Shown piece after piece: positions 14,660 through 22,954 of a stretch of 29,746 nucleotides of DNA. Position numbers and translations under genes: made by a program. Origin of the DNA: UBA1181 sp045113275 (lineage in GTDB: Bacteria; Bacteroidota; Bacteroidia; Bacteroidales; Paludibacteraceae); contig JBGUIU010000009.1 of the NCBI GenBank assembly GCA_045113275.1, positions 1-29,746 on the forward strand, written 5' to 3'. The notes under the pieces were generated by a model. That model saw nothing but the letters and a program-made list of their open reading frames with translations, made no database searches and was not told the DNA's origin. Positions within the stretch are counted from its first letter, which is position 1, and every line of letters begins with the position of its first letter.

Positions 14660-15940
14660 TTATCTTTTCAATAACCACTGCACTAATGGATTCACTACAT
14701 TTTGAAATACGGCAGGCTCAATATCTAAAGATTGCTTGTCGGCTACGACACAAATTGTATATTTAGGATTCTCTGCAGGAAATACTCCGGCAAACTGTAT
14801 CTGCTTTCCAATTGGGTTCTTCATCTCTTTATCTTCATTGGAATAAATGCTCTCTGTCGTAGCATAACCCAGCCAATCAATCCCATCACTCAACCATGCC
14901 AATTGAGGTGATTCTGATTTGTCCACCCTCAACACCTCTATGAGATTAGTGAGATTAGTAGGAGAAAAAACCTCTTTCTCAACATTTACGTTGTCTTCCT
15001 TCATTGTAGGAATTATCATCGTACCATTATTTGCAAGACTATTATAGCCAACGGCAATGATAAAGGGACTGGTCGATGAAATCCTGTTATCAGTCAGTTC
15101 TCTCCATTTCCTTTCTGCCACACTTTGACGATAGCCGTTCATAATAGCCTGATACATCACAACGTTATCGAACTTTTTAATGCCTTGTCGATAACTGATA
15201 CCGTTATAGATACTGTCAAGCGATAATCCTTCATGCTCCAATGCCATAATCGTATGAAACGGTTTCGTCAAAGACCCGGTACATGAATGGACTATCAACT
15301 TCCCTGCTTCATCCTTCTCTAAATCAGAATCCAATCTAATCCATGTTTTTAGTCGACCCGTTTCCGCATCCAATATCACAATCTGAGCATTATCTAGATG
15401 TTCCTTTTGAACAAATCCTTCCAATAGCTTCTTTGCCCGTTTCGTCATCTTCTTATCTATCGTGGTACATTCGTCCAACGAATAGACTTCATCTGGGTCA
15501 TCCATCCAAATTGACACGACGTTATTATCCGGCTCGTAAATACTGATAATCCCCCGCTTGATGCCCATCGTACCATAAAACAGACTAATATACGCGCTGT
15601 CTTCTGCCATGATTTGCTTCGAAAACCCCAAGTCCCGATAAATTATCTCTGTGATATTCCGATGTAATTCCATGTCATAAATACCATTCTTCCCGTCTTT
15701 TGTAACAATGGCATACTTCGGATTATAGCAGATCTCCACCCATTCATACTCTTTGAGAGCATACTGCGGAAGATTCTGTTGCCTTTCATCAATGGCACCA
15801 AATCTGATAGTGTCTGCAACAACACTCTCATCTGTGTCTGTGCAAACACTGTCAACAATCTCTACTACTCCCTGTGCCATAGCACTCGCTGATTCCGCCA
15901 TTAGTGCAGCAACCAGCCAAACACACACTTTCATGTTCAT
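14660..15940 (-). CDS. Exported degenerate penicillin-binding-protein transpeptidase, 426 aa
   Basis: A signal peptide (about 1-22) is followed by a region with WG-like strands (about 62-145) and then a transpeptidase-like domain (about 165-425). Recognisable PBP landmarks are AQIVILDAETGRLKTW (185-200), TGSLTKPFHTIMALEHEG with an SxxK-type Ser223/Lys226 (221-238), ANNGTMIIP (303-311) and FAGVFPAENPKYTICVV (383-399). The SxN motif is absent: the expected SSN region reads MNGY. The KTG motif is replaced by ATTE (about 360-363). A beta-lactam-sensitive transpeptidase activity is therefore unlikely. A periplasmic sensor or scaffold role is inferred. It lies 11 nt after the YbjN-like gene in the same ECF-type unit. 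Confidence 0.78.
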   Translation of the reverse strand: MNMKVCVWLVAALMAESASAMAQGVVEIVDSVCTDTDESVVADTIRFGAIDERQQNLPQYALKEYEWVEICYNPKYAIVTKDGKNGIYDMELHRNITEIIYRDLGFSKQIMAEDSAYISLFYGTMGIKRGIISIYEPDNNVVSIWMDDPDEVYSLDECTTIDKKMTKRAKKLLEGFVQKEHLDNAQIVILDAETGRLKTWIRLDSDLEKDEAGKLIVHSCTGSLTKPFHTIMALEHEGLSLDSIYNGISYRQGIKKFDNVVMYQAIMNGYRQSVAERKWRELTDNRISSTSPFIIAVGYNSLANNGTMIIPTMKEDNVNVEKEVFSPTNLTNLIEVLRVDKSESPQLAWLSDGIDWLGYATTESIYSNEDKEMKNPIGKQIQFAGVFPAENPKYTICVVADKQSLDIEPAVFQNVVNPLVQWLLKR

Positions 15941-15951
15941 ACCCGTTCTTG

Positions 15952-16347
15952 TTATTTTCCGTTTTCAATTTTCTCCTTAATATAACTTGATGCGAAATCA
16001 AGTGCTTTGATAATGTGCTGAACAACATCTTTTGGTTTTTCTCCTGACACCATTTTATGGTCGTATGTTAATGTTAGACTACCATTATCTAAAAGTGTCG
16101 CTTTTATGTATTTCACCTCTCGATTTGCCTGATTTATCAGGGCCATCATTTTTTCTTTATTTTCGTCCGTTGTTGTCGCCAAATACGGTATTGCAAACCT
16201 CAAACTATCATTACCTCTACAATACATGTACAGACAAAGTGTATTGTTAATCATAAAATAGTACCCAAGTCCTGGCATCCATTCTACTTTGCCACACAGG
16301 CGTTTGATTTCTTCAATTACTTGATCTTTCATATTTATGATGTTCAT
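15952..16347 (-). CDS. YbjN-like (secretion-chaperone-fold) protein, 131 aa
   Basis: It is a small alpha/beta protein: a helix (DQVIEEIKRL), then a strand-rich part with YYFMINNTLCLYMYC and RFAIPYLATT, a helix (KEKMMALINQANREV), more strands (KATLLDNGSLTLTYDH) and a C-terminal helix. This order resembles YbjN / type III chaperone-like folds, but I am only moderately sure. It has no signal peptide. Possible starts are the ATG at 16347 or at 16332 (five codons later). Longer starts would run through the promoter at 16361-16389 and are excluded. It is first in the unit 16347-14049. Confidence 0.68.
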   Translation of the reverse strand: MNIINMKDQVIEEIKRLCGKVEWMPGLGYYFMINNTLCLYMYCRGNDSLRFAIPYLATTTDENKEKMMALINQANREVKYIKATLLDNGSLTLTYDHKMVSGEKPKDVVQHIIKALDFASSYIKEKIENGK

Positions 16348-16360
16348 GTTCTTTAGGCTA

Positions 16361-16389
16361 TTTATGAAAGATAATAACCCAAAGTAACC
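16361..16389 (-). promoter_or_regulatory. ECF-type promoter, GGTTAC-17-CATAAA (copy e)
   Basis: GGTTACTT begins at 16389 on the minus strand and CATAAA covers 16366-16361, with 17 nt between GGTTAC and CATAAA. It lies right after the terminator of the sigma/anti-sigma unit and drives the YbjN-like, degenerate PBP and 188-aa genes. Confidence 0.78.
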
Positions 16390-16394
16390 CACTA

Positions 16395-16435
16395 TGCAAA
16401 ACAAAAACTGCGTCAAAGGAAAACTTTGGCGCAGT
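16395..16435 (-). terminator. Intrinsic terminator of the sigma/anti-sigma unit
   Basis: ACTGCGTCAAAG (16407-16418) and CTTTGGCGCAGT (16424-16435) form a 12-bp stem with one wobble pair and a 5-nt loop. On the minus strand TTTTTGTTTTG follows directly. It lies 31 bases after the anti-sigma stop codon. Confidence 0.9.
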
Positions 16436-16466
16436 AATATGACGAACCCATGAACTAAAAATGCCC

Positions 16467-17237
16467 TTATTTTACTAATTGGTACAACGAGTCCGCTTGT
16501 TCCTTAAAGACGTTATTTCTAGCACGAAAATCTTCAAGTAATACTATTGCTTCGTTACGTCTATCAAGTCCGAGTAATGCATATACTTTCATCCAACTGA
16601 GCTTGTCGGAATCTATTTTAATAACAGCTTTTTCATATTCACGTTGCTCCACATCGTCAATAGAATCTGCAATAATGTCATGTTTATGTAGATTTGTTTC
16701 TTCTTGCTCTATTTGTTTTAATGCTTTCTTAAAGTCACTATCGATAAGTAGTTTCTCTATTTCTTCATAGTTTCCACCGCCTCTCACATTGCCAGATACC
16801 ATTTGAGATGGACTATATATTATTTCTATTTCAGATTTACTGTTATAGAGTACATTATTAAACAAGAAAAAGCCTGCAATGAATATGGCTGCAATACCAG
16901 AAATCCAATAAAACTTGCGTATATTTGATAAACGTGGTTTTGAAAAAGTCTTTTCTGATGGTGAGGCAGGGCAATATTCACATACGCTACCAGTTCGACG
17001 ATATGACATTGCAGCGGTTCGTCTATCATGCTGCCATTCACAATCATCTTTCCATTCATCCATCTTTTTGAGCTTCTCATTCCTACTCTTTGTTGCATTG
17101 CGAATGTCCTTAGTGAACATCGTCTGTTCTCGAAGTTCCTCATTTCTATCAAGTTCCTGTTCGAAAGACTTAATGTCCTCATCAGACATCCTTCCCAACA
17201 GATAATTGTCTATATTGTCTTGAAATTCTATCTTCAT
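16467..17237 (-). CDS. Probable anti-sigma factor, single-pass membrane protein, 256 aa
   Basis: The N-terminal cytoplasmic part (1-108) starts with DNIDNYLLGRMSDEDIKSFE, followed by ELDRNEELREQ. This is the helical opening common to Bacteroidetes anti-sigma domains, in which a short conserved segment precedes a charged helix. A transmembrane helix spans about 109-131. The periplasmic part (132-256) is helical, with ALLGLDRRNEAIVLLEDF near residue 225, like one or two TPR-type hairpins. There is a CEYC motif at 86-89 (Cys-Glu-Tyr-Cys), possibly metal or redox sensitive. It lies 12 nt after the sigma gene, the classical arrangement. The role is inferred from layout and context. Confidence 0.75.
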   Translation of the reverse strand: MKIEFQDNIDNYLLGRMSDEDIKSFEQELDRNEELREQTMFTKDIRNATKSRNEKLKKMDEWKDDCEWQHDRRTAAMSYRRTGSVCEYCPASPSEKTFSKPRLSNIRKFYWISGIAAIFIAGFFLFNNVLYNSKSEIEIIYSPSQMVSGNVRGGGNYEEIEKLLIDSDFKKALKQIEQEETNLHKHDIIADSIDDVEQREYEKAVIKIDSDKLSWMKVYALLGLDRRNEAIVLLEDFRARNNVFKEQADSLYQLVK

Positions 17238-17249
17238 AGTGTTTGTTAT

Positions 17250-17897
17250 TTATAAGTTCAAAAATCTGTGGTAAATATTATGGGCTGACTTACGCAGGTT
17301 CTCCATACACTTATACTTTTCCGTCTTTAGGGCATTCTTGCTTGTGAATGTTGGCAACTCTGTCATGATATCATCAAGGCTCATCTCCTTGTAGTAGAAC
17401 AACGTCAATATCTGATTGCAACGTTCAGACATGTGACTGATGCAGTCCGATATAATTTCAAGCATTGTATTCTCACCTTCGTCATAGAGCATTTCCTTGT
17501 ATATCTCAGCATCTTTGTTCCTGCGTATCTTTTCCTCTTTTTCAATATCCAATCCAGCATGATGTTCGCGTACCCATTCTTTATACTTCAATTTGGCAAT
17601 ACCCATAAAGTAAGTGGTTAGAGTACTGGTGAAAGGTTTCCCGTCTTTTCCTTTCAGCACTCCGTCTTCCACATAAATTTTCTGTCTCTCTATGTTCTCC
17701 CATAGTTTGATGAAAGATTCCTGAAATATTTCCATCTTGTGTTCGTCCCCAACAAAGAAGACTGCACGATAATTTTCATCGAAATATTGCTTACAATAAT
17801 TATGTAAGGCGCGTTCTATGACGGGATCGCGCCTATACATTCCCTCAACATAAACAACATCCGAATACGTTTTTGAATATAATCTCGTTTCCATCAT
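17250..17897 (-). CDS. ECF-type RNA polymerase sigma factor, 215 aa
   Basis: The arrangement is that of a group IV sigma-70 factor. The sigma-2 region (about 30-115) contains EIFQESFIKLWENIERQK, a region-2 core, and TTYFMGIAKLKYKEWVREH. The sigma-4 region (about 145-210) contains LSERCNQILTLFYYKEMSLDDI-like spacing, that is, SERCNQILTLFYYKEMSLDD at about 155-174, followed by the recognition helix near TSKNALKTEKYKC. At 215 residues it is slightly longer than most ECF factors because of a charged insert (IEKEEKIRRNKDAEIYKEM) between the two. It is the only sigma factor in the window and sits among six matching non-vegetative promoters, which it probably reads. Met1 and Met2 are both possible starts. 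Confidence 0.9.
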   Translation of the reverse strand: MMETRLYSKTYSDVVYVEGMYRRDPVIERALHNYCKQYFDENYRAVFFVGDEHKMEIFQESFIKLWENIERQKIYVEDGVLKGKDGKPFTSTLTTYFMGIAKLKYKEWVREHHAGLDIEKEEKIRRNKDAEIYKEMLYDEGENTMLEIISDCISHMSERCNQILTLFYYKEMSLDDIMTELPTFTSKNALKTEKYKCMENLRKSAHNIYHRFLNL

Positions 17898-17963
17898 GAT
17901 CTCATACTAATATTCGACTATGTTCTTAAACTATTTCCACCCTTTTGCTTTCTTATAAACCTT

Positions 17964-17993
17964 TCATTGCATATTGGAACACGTAAAGTAGCT
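17964..17993 (-). promoter_or_regulatory. Degenerate ECF-type promoter candidate before the sigma gene
   Basis: AGCTACTTT begins at 17993 on the minus strand and CAATGA covers 17969-17964, with 18 nt between them. It matches GGTTAC at four of six positions and the second box poorly. It might give weak autoregulation, but the match is poor enough to be chance. Confidence 0.25.
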
Positions 17994-18035
17994 TCTTTGT
18001 TATCAATCATGTCTTTTATTATAACAGCATTGTCT

Positions 18036-18911
18036 CTATTTTAAAACGTCCGAAATACTATATTTACCTATCTCACCAGCTAATAATGGTGTTTGCGGAT
18101 AAGGTCCTTTATTCTTTTTTATAAAGCCTTCAACTTTGTTCATACTTATTTTTCCTTCTTGCGATAAAACGTACAACGCATAAGACAAAATGCCTACACG
18201 CGGATTATTGAGTTCTTGATTTACTTGATAGCTTTTACATGCACTTAATATAAGCCATTTCTCGGAGACTTTAGATACTTGAGAAATACGATGAGAGGGA
18301 ATAATGAAGGGTTTTGAAACACCTCTTGTTGTTACACTAGAACTATAAAGCATAAACGATTCCGGTAGTGGTTTTAGCTCGTCATTCAAAAAAGAAGAAC
18401 CTCCAGAATGACATGCATCAGCAACTACAAGTATTTTTCCGCTTTCTCCAATTTTATTCCTAACGCCTGTTAGGAATCGATATATCTCGTCATCGACGAG
18501 ATGTTTTTCTCCCTTGTCCTTAATACAATATTCCTTATACGCATCATAAGGAATCCATGATTCATCCCAACCACCTTTTTCATCTCCATCGATATCCGTA
18601 ATTCTTTGGCCATGCCCAGAAAAATGAATATAAACAATATCACCGCGACAACAATGCTTTATCAATCTTTCAAAAGCATTAATAATATTCTTTTTTGTTG
18701 CATCCTCATTTACAAGAGTGATGATGTTTTGGCGGTTAAATGCAGAACTATACAGCATTTCTTTAATATACGGGATGTCGGAATCCCCATTAATTTTTCC
18801 CCAACTAGAATCTTCTTGTTGTCCTAATCCGATAACAATTGCCCGCTTTGTTTGGGCACTAAGCGAAATATTATAAAAGAGTAACGTTATAAACAAAAGC
18901 CTGGAAAACAT
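18036..18911 (-). CDS. Exported metacaspase-like peptidase (C14 family), 291 aa
   Basis: A signal peptide (about 1-19, ending LSAQ) precedes a full caspase-fold domain. The catalytic dyad is His100 in HFSGHGQ and Cys167 in VADACHSGG, the classical metacaspase wording. Asp107/Asp109 and a GGWDESWIPYDA stretch (113-124) match the usual acidic loop. SACKSYQ (about 225) and VGILSYALYVL (about 239) are the late family strands. Metacaspases cleave after Arg or Lys. Export means it would act in the periplasm or outside the cell. It lies four bases after the second caspase gene. No C-terminal accessory domain is present, unlike the other two. Confidence 0.92.
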   Translation of the reverse strand: MFSRLLFITLLFYNISLSAQTKRAIVIGLGQQEDSSWGKINGDSDIPYIKEMLYSSAFNRQNIITLVNEDATKKNIINAFERLIKHCCRGDIVYIHFSGHGQRITDIDGDEKGGWDESWIPYDAYKEYCIKDKGEKHLVDDEIYRFLTGVRNKIGESGKILVVADACHSGGSSFLNDELKPLPESFMLYSSSVTTRGVSKPFIIPSHRISQVSKVSEKWLILSACKSYQVNQELNNPRVGILSYALYVLSQEGKISMNKVEGFIKKNKGPYPQTPLLAGEIGKYSISDVLK

Positions 18912-18915
18912 GAAA

Positions 18916-20124
18916 CTATTTTTTTGTTATTTCAAATGATATATAGTCGCTTTTTGCAATATATTTCCGTGATTTGTTATCATAAACGGAAACCTTCACA
19001 TAATAAGTGTGAGAACCTCGAGTCGCGTGCAACTCGGAATTTGGTATCAATAATTTAAAATCAGTAAAATGGGAGTGAGTATAGTGAGTGCCGAAATCGG
19101 AATAGGTACAAACATTTCCTCCCTTAGTACGGTATTTTCCATTTATATCTTTTACACCATTACCCTTGGGAGACTCAAAAAATGCGACAACCATACCTCC
19201 ATAATCTGTCATATAGTGTGCCTTAAAATTTAGATGAATAGCCATGTATTTATAATCCCCAATTTCTACATTATGTTCTATGCGAACAGATTCTATTTCT
19301 GCTTTTGGGGTATTCTTCAAACTTATTTTGGGAGTTGTTATTTGGGGAATGTCATCATTATAGTATAATTTGTATTGTGGTTTCTGTGGCTGTTTGTAAT
19401 CCTTGGTATAATAAAGGGTTTGAGCTTTGGCGGCATTAAGAATATTTTTCCAATCCAAAGATGTGTTAGTCTTTCCTGAAATAGCAGAATATATCTCATC
19501 ACGAAGGCTAATACTATAAATAGACCCTAAGCGATTACCCCCCGTCCAACTATATGAGTATTGGCCTCTTATGCTTGACGAAGTTAAAATGGATAACCTG
19601 CCATTAAAACCGATAAACAATTGTTTTGCTTTGGCTTTGTCTATGTAAGCATAATCATTTTCATAACTGCCAGTCCTTCCACGTGAATCCATGTTACAAC
19701 AACTTGCTATACATAGCGTAAGTTTTGCATTAGAACATGCTGACTTCAACTTTGAAAAAGCAGTAGTTTGCCAATATTGCCTATCAAGTAATGCCATATG
19801 TGGCCAATCATCATCATCCCAATTGCAGCCATGCCCAGCATAATAGAGAAGCACAACATCACCTCTTTTAACGTTTAGTGTAGAGATGTCTTTTTCCATA
19901 ATGGTCGAGGTAAACTCCCTACCACTATGTACTCTTAAATCATGTTTGAAATCAATAGCAGAAGCAATTGCATTACAAAATTTTATCATATTAGAGAGTT
20001 CTGCCTTCCTATCTGCTTCACGACCCTGTTCTTCCATATTTGTAAACAGGAGAGAGTGCATAGTTTGTCCATATATGTAGGAAACAAAAATGGTAAATAG
20101 AATAACAAAGTAGCACCTTTTCAT
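18916..20124 (-). CDS. Exported caspase-like protein with C-terminal beta domain, 402 aa
   Basis: A signal peptide (about 1-20) is followed by a divergent caspase-fold domain (about 22-255). The putative dyad is His98 in LLYYAGHGCNW and Cys142 in CIASCCNMDSRG; the usual DACHSG is replaced by IASCCN. A C-terminal beta-rich domain (about 270-402), with IHLNFKAHYMTDYGGMVVAF and YVKVSVYD, resembles an immunoglobulin-like module. The caspase core is closest within the window to that of the protein at 27164-28360, which has the same CCN wording. The start codon overlaps the stop of the upstream lipoprotein gene by four bases, as in the other lipoprotein-caspase pair. Confidence 0.85.
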   Translation of the reverse strand: MKRCYFVILFTIFVSYIYGQTMHSLLFTNMEEQGREADRKAELSNMIKFCNAIASAIDFKHDLRVHSGREFTSTIMEKDISTLNVKRGDVVLLYYAGHGCNWDDDDWPHMALLDRQYWQTTAFSKLKSACSNAKLTLCIASCCNMDSRGRTGSYENDYAYIDKAKAKQLFIGFNGRLSILTSSSIRGQYSYSWTGGNRLGSIYSISLRDEIYSAISGKTNTSLDWKNILNAAKAQTLYYTKDYKQPQKPQYKLYYNDDIPQITTPKISLKNTPKAEIESVRIEHNVEIGDYKYMAIHLNFKAHYMTDYGGMVVAFFESPKGNGVKDINGKYRTKGGNVCTYSDFGTHYTHSHFTDFKLLIPNSELHATRGSHTYYVKVSVYDNKSRKYIAKSDYISFEITKK

Positions 20125-20693
20125 TTTTCTCTTCGATTAAGTCCTCTTATATATTTATCGTTTGGGAAAATTTGAAGTGTAACTTTAAGAATCTCCTTTC
20201 GTATATTCTCTCCATCATAATCAATATATTTATATCCTTTTTGGAATCTACAAAGGTCGCAATAAAAAGAATATGCAACAACAACTGTATCACTGTCGTA
20301 GATGAATCTCATTGCTAAGTCTGGCATGAAGGCAGATTCCTTCACGTGGTCAGATGAAGGAAACGATTCCTTATAAGTTAAGGTGGAAATAACAGCGCCA
20401 ATTCTCTCTCTCACGCTATCAGTCTTGCTCAACAATACTTCTCCTCCACCTATTAGCAAAGTTGTGTCTGGCTTGTCGGAATATGCATCTAAGAGCATCC
20501 ATTCTATAGTATTTGAGTTCTCAATTACGTTTAGATATTCTTGTGGGATCGCTTTATATTTAACCGAATAGACATGAACGGAGTCCCCACCACATGTCGT
20601 GGTAAGTTCTTCGTTTTTGTGCGAATTCATCCCACAACTAAGGAAAAACAGTAAGGATGAAAACGCACAAATAGATTTTATAATATTCACCAT
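20121..20693 (-). CDS. Lipoprotein partner of the second caspase, 190 aa
   Basis: A lipoprotein signal peptide ends in FLSCG, with Cys near residue 20. The mature protein has no recognised family. Its second half is similar in pattern to the lipoprotein at 28357-28920: a SAFMPDLAMRFIY segment matches SFMPCFKLTFV, a paired strand region follows, and the C terminus reads IFPNDKYIRGLN against LFTENKLYNSLLN. Both genes end in a 4-nt overlap with a caspase-like gene, so the pair seems to be a module. An outer-membrane or surface partner or inhibitor of the caspase is one possibility; this is inference. Confidence 0.75.
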   Translation of the reverse strand: MVNIIKSICAFSSLLFFLSCGMNSHKNEELTTTCGGDSVHVYSVKYKAIPQEYLNVIENSNTIEWMLLDAYSDKPDTTLLIGGGEVLLSKTDSVRERIGAVISTLTYKESFPSSDHVKESAFMPDLAMRFIYDSDTVVVAYSFYCDLCRFQKGYKYIDYDGENIRKEILKVTLQIFPNDKYIRGLNRREK

Positions 20694-20703
20694 TATTGCA
20701 AGA

Positions 20704-21744
20704 TTATTGTTTTATAGTAAATGTACTTGATTGTGAAGATGAGCTTCGATTTCCTTCGCTATCATATTTTACCCACTCATATTTTAACTTATGAATACCT
20801 ACTGATGCATTCGATATTGTATAACTAAATTTGTAAGGAAACTCCTTTGACGTACCGACTAAGACATCATCCCAATATAAGTTAAGTTCATAAGAAGAAT
20901 TGTCTCCTTTTCCTTTATAAAGCAGTCCTGTGCCAGAGATTTCATCACCGTTGCTATAGGAAATGTTAGAATAATAGTGTGGTACAAATAAATAACGAGT
21001 ATCTTCATCATTCAAAACTCTTATAGTGCCAGATGACGAATATGAAGCAACGGAAGTACTACTAAAAGAATATGATATACTAGCATTAAGGGTATGACTT
21101 TCGTCTGCAACTAACTCAGTTGAATATTCCATCTCGAATGGTGCAGTATCTGCTGTTTTAACCAATTTTCCATCAAAGTAGAATTCTACTTTATTTAATT
21201 TGTAACCGGCATTATAACGATCATGCATTGTTACTGAAGCATGTATTTTGTCACCCACCCTCACATAATGATCGTAATCAAAAACAAAGTCAACCGCAGG
21301 AAGGCTTTCGGACGAAGAACTCTTTACCTGGAATTCTTTTTGACACTCAACAGACACTTCGTTAAAGTTTTCCCCAGACACGGTAAAAATAGCTTTAAAG
21401 ATATGGGTTCCTGCTGATAATGATTTTGTCTTGTACTCTAACTTAAAAGGAGATTGGGTTTCAGTAGAAGCCAAAACGTTATCCACATAATAGATTACTT
21501 TTTTAACCTCACAACCCAAAATGTCGAAATTGTCTGTAAAGGTTGGTTCGGCAAACACAATTGTTTCTGTATCATTATTAACGGATGTTACAGTAAATGA
21601 ATATGCGCTTTCAGGAATAACCAGGTTCTGAACAGGAATAGCTTCCTCTGACTCATCTTCACAGGAGACAAAACTAATAGCAAGACATGATAACACGATT
21701 GCTATAATAACTATTTTTGTTGTTGTAAAATTATAGTATTTCAT
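20704..21744 (-). CDS. Lipoprotein with three Ig-like repeats, 346 aa
   Basis: The N-terminal signal ends in a lipobox (ISFVSCED). The mature chain holds three repeats of a bacterial immunoglobulin-like pattern, each with a strand ending in YYVDN/YFDGK/YWDD, a turn, PFKLEY/PFEMEY/PYKFSY, then a G(T)H or SHT strand. They start at about residues 80, 182 and 275. Such repeats are common in surface adhesins or spacers. There is no enzymatic motif. It is part of the envelope cluster, 12 nt after the outer-membrane-like gene and 10 nt before the second lipoprotein-caspase pair. Surface display is inferred. Confidence 0.78.
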   Translation of the reverse strand: MKYYNFTTTKIVIIAIVLSCLAISFVSCEDESEEAIPVQNLVIPESAYSFTVTSVNNDTETIVFAEPTFTDNFDILGCEVKKVIYYVDNVLASTETQSPFKLEYKTKSLSAGTHIFKAIFTVSGENFNEVSVECQKEFQVKSSSSESLPAVDFVFDYDHYVRVGDKIHASVTMHDRYNAGYKLNKVEFYFDGKLVKTADTAPFEMEYSTELVADESHTLNASISYSFSSTSVASYSSSGTIRVLNDEDTRYLFVPHYYSNISYSNGDEISGTGLLYKGKGDNSSYELNLYWDDVLVGTSKEFPYKFSYTISNASVGIHKLKYEWVKYDSEGNRSSSSQSSTFTIKQ

Positions 21745-21756
21745 ACGTTCAATATA

Positions 21757-22863
21757 TTAATAGTCAAAATTGTATTGTAATCCCAAACTAAAGTTAATGC
21801 CGTTTTTATCTTTATACCCAAACGCATAATCATAACCCACACCAACTGTTACGAACCACTGATCACTGACAGGAATAAAACCTTTTACAGAAGGCCTTAT
21901 CATGAATTTCAATTTGGGACAATTTTCTTCTGTAGAATATCCACTACTTGTAGTTCCCGAAATAGAAACGCCTCCACTACCACTGCTAAACGAAGATGAT
22001 TGCTGATGGTTAATCGTTTTAGTTCCATTTAGATAGAGGAAACCTACACCACAACCAACTGCGAAATATTTCATATAGAAAGATGGAGTTAATGTCACAT
22101 AGAAAAGAGGATCGTATTCAATATCTTCCTTAGTAAAGTTCATAACGTCAGTCATCTCTAAACTATGTTTGTATAATTTATCTTTATCTGTGTTTACTCC
22201 CACATCTAGTCCAATCATAAATCTAGTATAAGAATAATTTAAAGACAAACCTATTGGCCAATTCTTTCCATAGTTGTAAGTAGCACCAAATGTTTGGTAC
22301 TCATCGTCTAGGTCGCTGAAATCGACTCTAACTCTTTTCTTTCCTGTTTTTTGATCCGTCACTTCCTCATAAGGTGCGATCTTAACTATTTTCCCCTTTT
22401 TTACATAGTATAGGTCTTTGACTCTATAATCCAGAACTCCGCTTATACGAATATCACATGCAACAGTAACATAGTCTTTAGAACGCTTTTCTTGCTGATT
22501 TTCTGACGTTTTATATGACCATGCATAGGATTGCTCGCTTTTGTATATAGTCCGAATATTACTCACGTTAATAACAACGGATCCTTTTCCAAGTGCATCT
22601 TCGAATCCATTTAGGTAATTTGGAACTACATAATCTTTAATGTTTAGACCACTGTTGGCAACAAAATCTTCCATAATCTTGTCGTTAACCCTACATGCGT
22701 CTGTACATTGCTTTTGAGCTCTCATACGGTAATCTGTGTCATTTGAAGAACACCATCTACTTAAATAATTACCGAACTGCTGAACAATAATCTCTTCAGA
22801 AGTCTGGCCGAATGAAATTGCGCAACAGCAAAAACAGAAAATAGAAATTACTAATTTTTTCAT
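21757..22863 (-). CDS. Exported two-domain protein, paralogue 1 with beta-barrel-like C terminus, 368 aa
   Basis: After a signal peptide (about 1-19, ending SFGQ) comes an N-terminal domain (about 22-180). It contains CSSNDTDYRMRAQKQC, then ACRVNDKIMEDF, YVVPNYLNGFEDAL and a KGKIVKIAPYEEVTDQKTG segment. The same domain occurs in the proteins at 22955-24445 and 24497-25558. The C-terminal half (about 185-368) has alternating aromatic strands and ends in Tyr (LGLQYNFDY), the signature of an outer-membrane beta-barrel strand. It also has a Ser/Gly-rich loop near 285-310. The family is not recognised. The gap before the preceding gene is 91 nt. Confidence 0.78.
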   Translation of the reverse strand: MKKLVISIFCFCCCAISFGQTSEEIIVQQFGNYLSRWCSSNDTDYRMRAQKQCTDACRVNDKIMEDFVANSGLNIKDYVVPNYLNGFEDALGKGSVVINVSNIRTIYKSEQSYAWSYKTSENQQEKRSKDYVTVACDIRISGVLDYRVKDLYYVKKGKIVKIAPYEEVTDQKTGKKRVRVDFSDLDDEYQTFGATYNYGKNWPIGLSLNYSYTRFMIGLDVGVNTDKDKLYKHSLEMTDVMNFTKEDIEYDPLFYVTLTPSFYMKYFAVGCGVGFLYLNGTKTINHQQSSSFSSGSGGVSISGTTSSGYSTEENCPKLKFMIRPSVKGFIPVSDQWFVTVGVGYDYAFGYKDKNGINFSLGLQYNFDY

Positions 22864-22954
22864 TATAATAATATTTTGATTATATTTCTGCTATTATTTT
22901 TGATTAAAGACGAGATCATAACGGATTCATTACTTCTATATACAACCCCACCCC

